Part shown: in pieces, positions 1 to 8,483 of the stretch | How positions within the stretch are numbered: position 1 is the first letter of the stretch | Layout of the letters: each line of letters opens with the position of its first letter | Source of the DNA: Arcobacter sp. | GTDB lineage: Bacteria > Campylobacterota > Campylobacteria > Campylobacterales > Arcobacteraceae | DNA: 64,000 bases | Direction: 5' to 3' | NCBI GenBank assembly: GCA_002869535.1 | Contig: PKUK01000001.1 | Coordinates: 310,001 to 374,000, forward strand | Notes under the pieces: generated by a model | Told to the model about the DNA's origin: nothing | The model's database searches: none | The model's input: the letters and a program-made list of their open reading frames with translations, nothing else | Made by a program: the position numbers and the translations under genes

Positions 1-696
1 TTTACAGCTATTTCGATAGTATTTTTCCCAGCAGTTATTATGTCTATATCTTCTGCTTTGGGTTCACTTTTAACCATAACGATTCTCTATTTTATCTCTA
101 AAAAGATAAATAAAGATAGCATTGCCGTTTCTACAAACTCTATTTTACTTATAGGTATTGCTTTATCTTATTTTTATTCATCGGCTTTGATGTTGGTTTT
201 TTATATGAGTAATTTAGAACAAAACTATTCAATAGTAAGGTTTACTCTAGGAAGCCTAGATACGGTTGGTTTTTCAAGTGTTACAACTTTGTTACTTGTT
301 AGTGTAGTTTTATATGGTATTATTTATTGGAAAAAATCGGATATTAAACTTTTACTTATTTCAAATGATACTGCATTTTTAAAAGGTTTAAATGTAAATA
401 AGTTAAATCTTCTTTTACTAATAGTCATATCTTTAGCTGTAGGTATAAGTATAAGTTTTGTTGGACCAATTGGTTTTGTGGGTTTAGTTATTCCTCATAT
501 AATAAAACTTATTTATAAAAAAAGTGCAGATAAACTTATTTTTCCAGTATTTTTTTATGGAGGAATTTTTTTAGTAGCGTCTGATTTGATTGCAAGAAAT
601 TTAAATACTGCTTCAACTCTACCAATAGGGGTAGTTACTGCTTTCATTGGAGCTCCATTTTTTGTATATCTATTGATTAAAAGAAATAAAAGGTGA
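1..696 (+). CDS. FecCD/BtuC-type ABC transporter permease, 5' end outside window
   Basis: This is the C-terminal part of an inner-membrane permease of the FecCD family, which imports vitamin B12, cobinamide, haem or iron-siderophores together with a binding protein and an ATPase. The frame is open from base 1, so the true start lies upstream and the Met codon at 40 is internal. The remaining 231 residues are almost entirely hydrophobic helices. The segment near 460-520 (FVGPIGFVGLVIPHI) is the conserved FecCD signature that contacts the ATPase, and the protein ends in a basic tail. It is followed 4 bases later by cbiA, so a corrinoid substrate is likely from context, but the substrate cannot be read from this fragment. 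Confidence 0.9.
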   Translation, partial: FTAISIVFFPAVIMSISSALGSLLTITILYFISKKINKDSIAVSTNSILLIGIALSYFYSSALMLVFYMSNLEQNYSIVRFTLGSLDTVGFSSVTTLLLVSVVLYGIIYWKKSDIKLLLISNDTAFLKGLNVNKLNLLLLIVISLAVGISISFVGPIGFVGLVIPHIIKLIYKKSADKLIFPVFFYGGIFLVASDLIARNLNTASTLPIGVVTAFIGAPFFVYLLIKRNKR

Positions 697-700
697 TAAT

Positions 701-1960
701 ATGAAAGCCTTATGTATAAGTGCAAGTGCCTCAAATCAAGGTAAGACAGTTTTAACAACTGCCTTATTATATCACTTCAAAGACTCTGTCCGACCTTTTA
801 AAATGGGACCTGATTTTATAGATCCTCAATTTCATAAAATAGTTTGTCAAACTCCTAGTATAAACCTTGATAGATATATGATGAATAAAAAAGAGTTACA
901 ATGGCTTTTTTATAACTATAGTAATAAAAAAATCTCCATTTGTGAAGGTGTTATGGGCTTTTATGATGGACATGATAAAAAAAGTAGTGCTTATGATATC
1001 TCAAAACTATTAGATATACCTACAATTATTTTACTTGATGGAAGTGGCAGTTATATAACCGTAAGTGCAGTTTTACAGGGTCTAAAAAACTATAAGAAAA
1101 ACAACACTATAAAAGCAGTTGTTTTAAATAAGATTGCAACTGCAGCCCATTATGAATTGATAAAAAATATTATAGAAAAAGATTTTAAAGATATTGTAGT
1201 TTTAGGTTGGATAAAAAGTGGTCTTGAATCACTTGGTGAAACACACTTAGGACTTGATTTAAAAGACTTAGAAAAAATTGAAAAGATAAGCCAAGATGTT
1301 TTAGAACATATTGATATGAAAAAACTTGAGGAAATATCAAAAATTCATAAAAAAGTTAAAATCAATTATCCCTTTGAAAAAATACCAAAACAGAATAAGA
1401 AATTAGCAATTGTACATGATATAAATTTCTCATTTTTATATCATGATAATTTAGTTTTTCTAAAAGAGATTTTTAATGAAGTAATAATCGTTGATTCTAC
1501 AAAAGATGAACCAATCCCAGATGATGCAGATATTGTATATATTTGTGGTGGTTATATTGAAACAAATGAAGCGTACAAAAGAGTAGAAAACTCACATAAC
1601 TTTAAATCATCACTTATAAAACATGCCCAAGAAAAACCAATATACGCAGAGTGTGCTGGACTGTTATATTTAGGTCTTAGTGTCGATGATAAGCCTATGA
1701 GCTCTATTTTGGATATTAGCTTTTCAAAAGAGAAAAGATTTCAAAGAATGGGTTACTATTTCAATGAAGATGGCATAAAAGGTCATGCTTTTCACTATAC
1801 AAAACCAAGTGAAGAAAATAGTGGTTTTGATAGATTATCTAAGTCAAAAGAGTTGCTTGGAAAATATGGTTCATGGGAAAAAGGAAAAGTCTTTGGAACA
1901 TATTTACACACTATGTTTAGAGGAAATATTAAGCTAATAAAAAAAAGATTATTGCCATAA
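701..1960 (+). CDS. cbiA: Cobyrinate a,c-diamide synthase
   Basis: It amidates the a and c side chains of cobyrinate or hydrogenobyrinate using glutamine and ATP, in the cytoplasm. The N-terminus carries a dethiobiotin-synthetase-like P-loop (SASASNQGKT, residues 7-16), then the family segment KMGPDFIDPQFH. The C-terminal half is a class I glutamine amidotransferase with its nucleophile in ECAGLLYL (Cys318), and HT near the end supplies the distal histidine region. At 419 residues it is slightly shorter than many CbiA proteins. It starts 4 bases after the permease, so the two are probably co-transcribed. Its last 32 bases overlap the end of cbiB on the other strand. Confidence 0.93.
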   Translation: MKALCISASASNQGKTVLTTALLYHFKDSVRPFKMGPDFIDPQFHKIVCQTPSINLDRYMMNKKELQWLFYNYSNKKISICEGVMGFYDGHDKKSSAYDISKLLDIPTIILLDGSGSYITVSAVLQGLKNYKKNNTIKAVVLNKIATAAHYELIKNIIEKDFKDIVVLGWIKSGLESLGETHLGLDLKDLEKIEKISQDVLEHIDMKKLEEISKIHKKVKINYPFEKIPKQNKKLAIVHDINFSFLYHDNLVFLKEIFNEVIIVDSTKDEPIPDDADIVYICGGYIETNEAYKRVENSHNFKSSLIKHAQEKPIYAECAGLLYLGLSVDDKPMSSILDISFSKEKRFQRMGYYFNEDGIKGHAFHYTKPSEENSGFDRLSKSKELLGKYGSWEKGKVFGTYLHTMFRGNIKLIKKRLLP

Positions 1961-2813
1961 GTAAAAGTAGTGAATCAAGTTTTGATTTAAAGTTAAGTGC
2001 TTTTAAAATATCTTCTTTTAATATCTCTTCTCTTCCCTCTGCAAAATATGCTTTATCTTTTACTTTGCCAAAATATGAAGTTGGACCTCCTAGTTTAACT
2101 CCTAAGGCTAATGCCATAGCTGAAATAGGGTGCCCTGCATTTGGACTCTCATGTTTTTCTCCATATGAGTAGAAGTTTTTTAAAGCTTTAAAAGAATTAA
2201 AAAACAAAGCTATCAAAATAGCTGTTATTCTAGAGGGTATATAATTTACAACATCATCAAGTTTTGCAGAAAATTTACCAAAGTTTTCATATTTTTCATT
2301 TCTATAACCTACCATAGAATCAAGAGTATTTATTGCTTTATAAATAAATGCTCCAACAACTCCAAAAAACAAAATATAAAACATAGGAGCAATTACTCCA
2401 TCATTTAGATTTTCTGCATAGGTTTCAATTGCAGCTTTGTTTATGTCACTATTGCTCATATTTTCTGTATCTCTACTTACCAACATAGATATAGCTAGTT
2501 TTGCATCACTTGAATGAACAACTTCTTTTACACTATCATAAAGCATTTTAGAAGATATTGCAAATGAACATAAAAAGCCCTGTACTAAAATATTATCAAA
2601 TAGACTAAGAAAATATGTGATTATAAAAACTATACCAAGTAGAGAAATAGTTAGTGTAAAACCCCTTGAAACTGAGTCCTGATAAAAACTTTTCTCAAAC
2701 CATTTTATATAATCACCCATAAAAACGATAGGATGCTTGAAAAACTTTACTTTTTCAAACTCTCCAAAAATATAATCAATAAGATATGCAACTAAAACAG
2801 TTGTGAAATACAT
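1929..2813 (-). CDS. cbiB: Adenosylcobinamide-phosphate synthase, CbiB/CobD type
   Basis: This integral membrane protein attaches the (R)-1-amino-2-propanol phosphate arm to adenosylcobyric acid. It has the expected start (LIDYIFGE), the ETYAENLNDGVIAPMFY block and the conserved tail SPNAGHPISAMALALGVKLGG, with about five hydrophobic segments. Its 294 residues are in the family range. It lies 8 bases downstream of the decarboxylase gene at 2822-3838 on the same strand, so both aminopropanol-arm genes form a minus-strand pair. It converges on cbiA with a 32-base overlap. Confidence 0.92.
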   Translation of the reverse strand: MYFTTVLVAYLIDYIFGEFEKVKFFKHPIVFMGDYIKWFEKSFYQDSVSRGFTLTISLLGIVFIITYFLSLFDNILVQGFLCSFAISSKMLYDSVKEVVHSSDAKLAISMLVSRDTENMSNSDINKAAIETYAENLNDGVIAPMFYILFFGVVGAFIYKAINTLDSMVGYRNEKYENFGKFSAKLDDVVNYIPSRITAILIALFFNSFKALKNFYSYGEKHESPNAGHPISAMALALGVKLGGPTSYFGKVKDKAYFAEGREEILKEDILKALNFKSKLDSLLLLMAIIFFLLA

Positions 2814-2821
2814 TATTTAAA

Positions 2822-3838
2822 CTATTTTTTCAAAGCTTCAATAAAACTTTTCATGGCTTTTTTATCTTTTATGGCAACTCTTACAAAACTATCATTTAGA
2901 AAATCAAAGTTTGAACAATCTCTTATCATGATTTTATAAGGGATTAGTTTTTTTTGAAATGTTTTTGCTTTATAATCTTTGAGTTCTAGTAATAAGTAGT
3001 TTGCTTCACTTTTATATATTTTTTTTATAAAGTCAAACTTCTCTAAGTGCTTGATTGTATAGTTTTTATTTTTATTTGTTATTTTGATTGTTTTATTTAT
3101 AAAATTTTTGTCTTTTATTGCATTTTCTAAATATATAGAATCAAAATGAGAGATTTTCCATAAAGGCTCTTTCTCTTTTAGTTTTTTTATATTTTTAGAG
3201 TTTGAAATAATTGTACCAACCCTTATACTTGCGCTACTATATATCTTTGTCATGGATTTCAATATATAGAGTTTTTTATAGTTTTTTAATTTACCTATCA
3301 TTGATTTCTTATCTGTGAAGTCCAAAAAACTCTCATCTATAAAAATAGTGCAGTTTTTTTCAATCCATGAATTAAATAGCTTATCTAACTCATAATAGTC
3401 TCCATCAGGAGTTGAAGGGTTTACAAAAACTACTAAGGAGTCTTTTTCTACCTCTTTTTTTATATCATAAAATCTATTTATTAAATCAACTTTGAAACCA
3501 AATGTCTGTGCTGCTTTTTTGTACTCTAAATATGCTGGAGAGTAGATTGTGCAATGTTTCAAATTAAGATATCTAAAAAAAGAAAAAATAGCACTGCTTC
3601 CACCATTGAAAAGTTCTATTCCATCAGCTTTTACACTATATTTTTTTGCTATTATTCTAGATAGTTTTTCATATGTTGGATAGTTTGAAATATCTAGTTT
3701 ATTTAGGTCTATTTTGATTTTTGGTTTTAGAAAATTGATATTTGAAGATAGGTCTATAATCTCTTTTTGTTTTGAGCCAATTTTTTTGCTAAAAGCTAAA
3801 GTATCTCCACCATGACTAAATTGATTATTTGATTTCAA
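2822..3838 (-). CDS. PLP-dependent L-threonine-O-3-phosphate decarboxylase (CobD/CobC-like)
   Basis: It is a fold type I aminotransferase-like protein of the histidinol-phosphate aminotransferase branch. The N-terminal motif SHGGDT and LSSNINFL are typical of the cobalamin threonine-phosphate decarboxylases. The PLP lysine sits in ILKSMTKIYSSASIRVG, and NPSTPDGDY replaces the usual NPNNPTG. The product, aminopropanol phosphate, is the substrate of the neighbouring CbiB. The protein is very lysine-rich and, at 338 residues, shorter than many homologues. The reaction is inferred from family and operon position. Calling it cobD (Salmonella usage) or cobC (Pseudomonas usage) is a matter of nomenclature, so no symbol is given. 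Confidence 0.82.
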   Translation of the reverse strand: MKSNNQFSHGGDTLAFSKKIGSKQKEIIDLSSNINFLKPKIKIDLNKLDISNYPTYEKLSRIIAKKYSVKADGIELFNGGSSAIFSFFRYLNLKHCTIYSPAYLEYKKAAQTFGFKVDLINRFYDIKKEVEKDSLVVFVNPSTPDGDYYELDKLFNSWIEKNCTIFIDESFLDFTDKKSMIGKLKNYKKLYILKSMTKIYSSASIRVGTIISNSKNIKKLKEKEPLWKISHFDSIYLENAIKDKNFINKTIKITNKNKNYTIKHLEKFDFIKKIYKSEANYLLLELKDYKAKTFQKKLIPYKIMIRDCSNFDFLNDSFVRVAIKDKKAMKSFIEALKK

Positions 3839-3903
3839 AAGTTCTCTTTTTTATGCAATGGTACTATAAAATTTATATATAACAAATAAGAGGAAAAAGT
3901 TTA

Positions 3904-4527
3904 ATGAAAGAGTTTTCATCCGATGATATTACATGTTTAGAAAATATTATTGAAGCTAGACGTGATGTAAGAGGAAATAAGTTTTTAGATAAAAAAATTG
4001 ATGATGAAATCTTAGATAAATTATTAAAAGCTGCTTCAAATGCCCCCTCTGTAGGTTTTTCTCAACCTTGGAAATTTGTAATAGTAAAAGATGCCAAAAA
4101 AAGAGATGAGATATATCAAGACTTCGTAAAAGAAAATGAAAAAGCAAAAAAGATTTTTAAAGATAAAGAACTTTATAGTAAATTAAAACTTGAAGGTATA
4201 AAAGAGTCTTACCTAAATATCGCAGTACTATATGAAAAAAGTGATAAAAAAATATTAGGACAGACAAGTCAAAAAAAGATGTGTGAGTATAGTGTAGTTT
4301 GTGCTATACAAAACTTTTGGCTTATGGCTAGGGCTCATAATATTGTGGTTGGATGTGTGAGTATCTTAAAACCAAAAAGAGTAAAAAAGATTTTAAACAT
4401 AGAAAAAAACCATAAACTTATAGCTTATTTAACAGTTGGATATGTAAGTGAATTTTTAGATGAACCAGAGCTTTTAACCCTAGAGTGGGAAAAAAGAAAA
4501 ACTCTTCAAGATATCAAGGTAATCTAG
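3904..4527 (+). CDS. bluB: 5,6-dimethylbenzimidazole synthase (BluB-like nitroreductase)
   Basis: BluB uses oxygen to cut reduced FMN and release 5,6-dimethylbenzimidazole, the lower ligand of B12. The N-terminal block EARRDVRGNKF and the FMN-binding AASNAPSVGFSQPWKFVIV closely follow BluB rather than ordinary nitroreductases. The C-terminal region keeps the AYLTVGYV strand. At 207 residues it has the family length. The ATG follows GAGGAAAAAG with good spacing. Its stop TAG shares a base with the GTG of the next gene, so translation is probably coupled. Its presence implies oxygen-dependent lower-ligand synthesis, in keeping with a microaerobe. Confidence 0.85.
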   Translation: MKEFSSDDITCLENIIEARRDVRGNKFLDKKIDDEILDKLLKAASNAPSVGFSQPWKFVIVKDAKKRDEIYQDFVKENEKAKKIFKDKELYSKLKLEGIKESYLNIAVLYEKSDKKILGQTSQKKMCEYSVVCAIQNFWLMARAHNIVVGCVSILKPKRVKKILNIEKNHKLIAYLTVGYVSEFLDEPELLTLEWEKRKTLQDIKVI

Positions 4528-5312
4528 TGGGAGTTAAAACAAAACTTCTGTATGAAGATATAAAACCTTTTTTTGACATAAAAACTTTAGAAGAGACAAA
4601 AAGTGGACAAAGTCATACTGTTTATATTTTAGATGATGAGTATATTTTAAAAATATATGAAGATGAAACTACGCCATTTAATGTTGATGCTGAAATTGAA
4701 CTTCTAAGTTATGTGAGCACTCTTACTGTTCCAAAAATTATAAAAGATGATGTTTTTATAAAAGGAAAAAGAGGTGTTGTCTTTTCTAAGGCAAAAGGTG
4801 AAAGTATAGTTGATTTTGTTAAATCAACACATTTGCAACAAATAGGGGAGTTTTTAAACTCTTTTCATAAAATAACAAAAAATAAAACACACAATAACTT
4901 ATCCACTTTTGGGAAAAATGAATTAAAAACTCTGATAGAAAAAACCCAAAATAAAGAGTTTCAAGATGAATTTTATTCTTTAAAAATAGAACTTAAAAAT
5001 CATGGTATTATTCACGGTGATCTGTTTTTAGATAATGCAACTTTTTGTGAAGACAAATTAACTTGTGTTTTTGATTTTAGCGATGCCTGTGAGGGTGATT
5101 TTATCTTTGATTTAGCAGTTGTTGCTCTATCTTGGTGCCGTAATAAAGATGAAATAATAACTCTTCTAAATTCATACGATAGAACAATAACATTAGATGA
5201 ATTTATCCCTTATTTGAGATATGCTTCACTTTATTATTGTGTTAAAAGGCATTTGACTAATAGAGATTATGATAACATTATTTTTAAAAATAAATTTATA
5301 GATTTGATATAG
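4527..5312 (+). CDS. APH-fold small-molecule kinase in the cobalamin operon
   Basis: It is an aminoglycoside-phosphotransferase/homoserine-kinase-fold protein. The catalytic loop is HGDLFLDN (His163, Asp165, Asn170) and the metal-binding DFSD starts at Asp183. The N-terminal lobe has a short Gly/Ser loop (SGQSHTVYIL) and ILKIYE with the likely ATP lysine. I chose GTG at 4527 because it overlaps the bluB stop and has AAGGT 8 bases upstream. A longer in-frame GTG at 4485 would lie inside bluB. The substrate is unknown. By position between bluB and cobT and near the threonine-phosphate decarboxylase it could phosphorylate L-threonine or α-ribazole. That is inference only. Confidence 0.75.
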   Translation: MGVKTKLLYEDIKPFFDIKTLEETKSGQSHTVYILDDEYILKIYEDETTPFNVDAEIELLSYVSTLTVPKIIKDDVFIKGKRGVVFSKAKGESIVDFVKSTHLQQIGEFLNSFHKITKNKTHNNLSTFGKNELKTLIEKTQNKEFQDEFYSLKIELKNHGIIHGDLFLDNATFCEDKLTCVFDFSDACEGDFIFDLAVVALSWCRNKDEIITLLNSYDRTITLDEFIPYLRYASLYYCVKRHLTNRDYDNIIFKNKFIDLI

Positions 5313-5320
5313 GAAAGAAC

Positions 5321-6379
5321 TTGATAAAAAATATTATAGGTAAGATTGATTTTGCAGAATTTTTAAGGGGTAAAAAGGCTACTTTTATGTTAAGCCTTAG
5401 CAATACTCAAACAGTAAATATAAGTGGAATAACACAAGCTGGAATCCCAGGGAAAATACACTTAACTCCCACGCTTGATAGTGAGTTTGTTTGTTCTGGA
5501 CAACTAAGAAGCTTAGGTGAGATAGCCACAACACCAAGTGGGGTACCAACTCCTGCGCTTATCACAAGAGCTGTGCATCTTCTAAATCCATATTCAAATA
5601 TTGAACTTCTTGATTTAGGACTTGAAGTATCACCTCAAGTTGATTACTTTAAGACTCACTCTTTTGAAATTCGACCATCAAAATCAATTGCTCTTGATGC
5701 AAAAATAGATGCCCTTGATATCTTTCAAAAAGGTTTAGCTTTTGGGCAAACTTATGAGTGTAGTGATGATTATATAATCCTAGCAGAGAGTGTTCCAAGT
5801 GGAACTACAACAGCAAGGGCTACTTGTCAAGCATTGGGTTATGATTGTGAGGAGTTTTTTTCAAGTTCATTTAAAAATGCACCTACAACTATAAGAGATG
5901 AAACGGTTAAAAATGCCTTAGAACACATAAGAAGTGATGATGATATTTTCGCAAAACTAGGAAGAGTATCTGATAATATGCAGATATTCAATGCTGGATT
6001 TATACTTTGACTAAACAATAAGATAAAAGTAGTCTTAGCAGGTGGGACTCAAATGGCTTCAGTCCTTCTAATAGTAAACTCTATTTTAAAAACTATGGGT
6101 GGAGAATTTGACACTTCAAATTTATCATTATGTACTACAAAATGGGTATATGAAGATAAAAATAGTGATATAAAAGCACTTTTAGAACTTCTTGATTTTA
6201 AAATAGATGCCTTTTATGCTGATTTTGATTTTTCATTATCAAATCATCCAGCTTTAAAGTTATATGATGAAGGTGAAGCAAAAGAGGGTGTTGGTGCAGG
6301 TGGAGCTCTTATGTATGGGCTTTTAAATGGTCTGTCAAAAGCTGATATTACCAAACAAGTTGAAAGTTTCTTAGGATAA
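5321..6379 (+). pseudogene. cobT: Nicotinate-nucleotide:dimethylbenzimidazole phosphoribosyltransferase, interrupted by in-frame TGA
   Basis: CobT makes α-ribazole phosphate, the activated lower ligand. The frame runs from TTG at 5321 (AGGAAAG upstream) to 6379 with a single TGA at 6008-6010 (codon 230 of 353) and no frameshift. Read through, the product would have the usual CobT length of about 350. The upstream part has the substrate-binding ESVPSGTTTARA. The part after the stop has VVLAGGTQMASVLL and the catalytic glutamate region KEGVGAGGALMYG. The 229-residue truncated product therefore lacks the catalytic base. The context around the stop (GFIL-stop-LNNK) suggests an original Gly codon GGA. 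Restart at ATG 6053 (AGGTGG upstream) could give only a 108-residue C-terminal piece. Confidence 0.88.
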
Positions 6380-6382
6380 GTT

Positions 6383-6982
6383 ATGGATATTTTTATAGCA
6401 ACATTTTTAAAAATGTTTTTTATCATGACACCATTTTTTGTATTGTCAGTTTTTTTAACAGTAACCCATGATGCAACAGCAAAAGAGAAAAAAGCCTTAG
6501 CTATAAAAGTTACAATATCTGTTGTGATTATGAGTTTAGTTTTGCTTTTTTTTGGTAAACATATATTTGCAGTTTTTGGTATAACTCTTGATGCTTTTAG
6601 AATAGGTGCTGGAGCATTACTGTTTTTATCAGCAGTTGAGTTAATAAAAGGAAATAAAGATACTGGAAAAGTTGGAGATAAGGATATCTCACAACTAGCA
6701 GTTGTACCTTTAGCAATTCCTGTTACAATAGGACCAGGAACAATTGGTATCTTACTAGTCATGGGTGCGACGTTTGATAGTACATCATCCATGATTATGG
6801 GATGTTTAGCATTGATAAGTGCTGTATTAGTAATAGGTATTATGCTTTATTCTTCAAGTATTATTGAGAGTATTATTGGTAAACAAGGACTTCTTGTAAT
6901 CTCAAAAATTACAGGTCTATTCCTATCAGCACTTGCAGCACAGATTGTATTTACTGGTATCAAAAACTTTTTAGGGCTATGA
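6383..6982 (+). CDS. MarC-family integral membrane protein
   Basis: It is a 199-residue protein with about six membrane helices. The N-terminus (MTPFFVLSVFLTVTHDA) and the central block AVVPLAIPVTIGPGTIGILLVMGA match the MarC/YchE family. These proteins have no firmly established function, and the old link to multiple antibiotic resistance is not supported for MarC itself. It begins 3 bases after the cobT stop, and its own stop overlaps the start of cobU, so it is translated as part of the cobalamin operon. That placement may mean a transport role linked to B12 precursors, but nothing in the sequence proves it. Confidence 0.85.
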   Translation: MDIFIATFLKMFFIMTPFFVLSVFLTVTHDATAKEKKALAIKVTISVVIMSLVLLFFGKHIFAVFGITLDAFRIGAGALLFLSAVELIKGNKDTGKVGDKDISQLAVVPLAIPVTIGPGTIGILLVMGATFDSTSSMIMGCLALISAVLVIGIMLYSSSIIESIIGKQGLLVISKITGLFLSALAAQIVFTGIKNFLGL

Positions 6983-7476
6983 TGAAGATATTATACTACG
7001 GTGGACAAAAATCAGGTAAAAGTAGACTTGCAGAAGCAAAAACAATAGAACTATCAAATAATAAAAAGCCATACTATATAGCTACATATGACAATAGCTA
7101 TGGCGATGAAGAGATGCAAAAAAGAGTTTTACAACATCAAAACCAAAGAAGTGAAAAATTTGAAACTATCGAAGAAAAATTTGGGTTATCAAAAGTTATC
7201 AAAGATGGAAATACATATTTGATAGATTGTATCTCTATGTGGCTTTTAAATGGGCTTGAAAAAAGTGAAGATGAACTCTTATTTGAGATAGAAAAACTAT
7301 CAAAAAAAGATGCAAATATAGTTTTTGTACTAAATGATGTAAGTAGTGGAGTTATACCTTTTGAAAAAGTTAGTCGTAAGTATGTGGATATGAGCGGAAT
7401 CATTGGACAAAAGTTAGCAAGTATTTGTGATGAAGTATATGAAGTAAAACTTGGGTTAGCCCAAAGGATTAAGTAG
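6979..7476 (+). CDS. cobU: Adenosylcobinamide kinase / adenosylcobinamide-phosphate guanylyltransferase
   Basis: It phosphorylates adenosylcobinamide and then transfers GMP to give adenosyl-GDP-cobinamide, the activated corrinoid used by CobS. The P-loop GGQKSGKS lies at residues 8-15. RVLQHQNQRSEKFETIEE carries the His that becomes guanylylated, and LIDCISMWLLN is the second core block. The C-terminus GLAQRIK is typical. At 165 residues it is a short member of the family. The ATG at 6979 overlaps the marC stop. A second ATG at 6982 is equally possible. Confidence 0.9.
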   Translation: MMKILYYGGQKSGKSRLAEAKTIELSNNKKPYYIATYDNSYGDEEMQKRVLQHQNQRSEKFETIEEKFGLSKVIKDGNTYLIDCISMWLLNGLEKSEDELLFEIEKLSKKDANIVFVLNDVSSGVIPFEKVSRKYVDMSGIIGQKLASICDEVYEVKLGLAQRIK

Positions 7477-8466
7477 ATGAAATTTTTTTTAAGTTTTATA
7501 ATGGAGTATATTCACATATCATTATTCTATTTAAAATATTTACCTAGTAAAATAGATAAATTTGAGATTAAAATTTATTTTAGAATAATATTTATTTTTA
7601 TTGGTATATCATATATATTATTATTGAATCGTTTAGTTTTATATGGAATACCATTAGAATTAATAGAAATAAAAAATATTATTATTTCTTCAGAAAGTTT
7701 TTTCTTTAGAGAAGTAATTGGTTTTTTATTGTTAGTTTTTTTGATTCTTTATGCTTTATTTACAACAATCAATGGACTCATTATAAAAAAGAATATATTT
7801 TCAATGTATGGAATTTATTTTTTATTTTTTATTATTATAATTCCTTTTCAAGGTTTATTTAGTTTAGAATTGTCTGATAATATATTTGATATTCTTATTT
7901 TCATTTCATGTTTAATTTTTATTGTGCATATGCTTTTAAATTTTGAAAAAAATAAAATTTATATTAAATATGCATTAATAGGTGTCACTACTATTTTATT
8001 TTTTTCTATTACTATGGAAAGTATTTATCAAATAAGGTATAAAACTTCAAATTCAAATAAACATTTTCATAATAATAACATTTTCTCAGAGATTTTAGAT
8101 TCTTATATACTAGAGTATAAAAAACCTTATATTGAAGAAGTGCATATTGATAAAAAAAGTAAAAATGAAATAGTTTTTGTATTAGGAAATGTTAATGGAT
8201 ATATATATTATTATCCAAGAGAACAAATTATTGATATTTTAAATTCTGAAATATCACATGAAATAAAAGAGAAAATTTGCGTAGAGAAAGATAAAACACA
8301 AATTGATGAAAATATTTATTATCCTAGAAGAACAATTAGTTTATTAAAAACTTCTTCTTTAAGAAGCAGAAAATTTGAAAGAAAGAAAGAAGATAGAATT
8401 AAATTAATTACAGAGTTTGTAAATTTCAGAGATAGCTTTTGTGAAAACTTAACAGTTGATGAATAG
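7477..8466 (+). CDS. Unknown multi-pass membrane protein inserted between cobU and cbiP
   Basis: I do not recognise this 329-residue protein. The first 195 residues hold about five hydrophobic segments very rich in Ile, Phe and Leu. The last 135 residues are soluble and charged, with YIYYYPREQIIDIL and a basic stretch SLRSRKFERKKEDR near the end. The coding sequence is much more AT-rich than the neighbouring cobalamin genes, with runs of A and T. Its ATG directly follows the cobU stop and cbiP starts 17 bases after it, so it is expressed with the operon. Composition and lack of a recognisable family suggest later acquisition. A second possible start is ATG 7501. Confidence 0.7.
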   Translation: MKFFLSFIMEYIHISLFYLKYLPSKIDKFEIKIYFRIIFIFIGISYILLLNRLVLYGIPLELIEIKNIIISSESFFFREVIGFLLLVFLILYALFTTINGLIIKKNIFSMYGIYFLFFIIIIPFQGLFSLELSDNIFDILIFISCLIFIVHMLLNFEKNKIYIKYALIGVTTILFFSITMESIYQIRYKTSNSNKHFHNNNIFSEILDSYILEYKKPYIEEVHIDKKSKNEIVFVLGNVNGYIYYYPREQIIDILNSEISHEIKEKICVEKDKTQIDENIYYPRRTISLLKTSSLRSRKFERKKEDRIKLITEFVNFRDSFCENLTVDE

Positions 8467-8483
8467 ATTATTTAAGGAAAAAT

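Noticed and set aside
3839-3903. Cobalamin riboswitch between the divergent cobalamin genes
   Set aside because: The gap is only 65 bases and lacks the B12-box-like sequence and multi-stem structure. Any riboswitch would lie upstream of the window.
6053-6379. A separate 108-residue gene after cobT
   Set aside because: It is in the same frame as the first part and encodes the missing end of CobT, so it is one interrupted gene.
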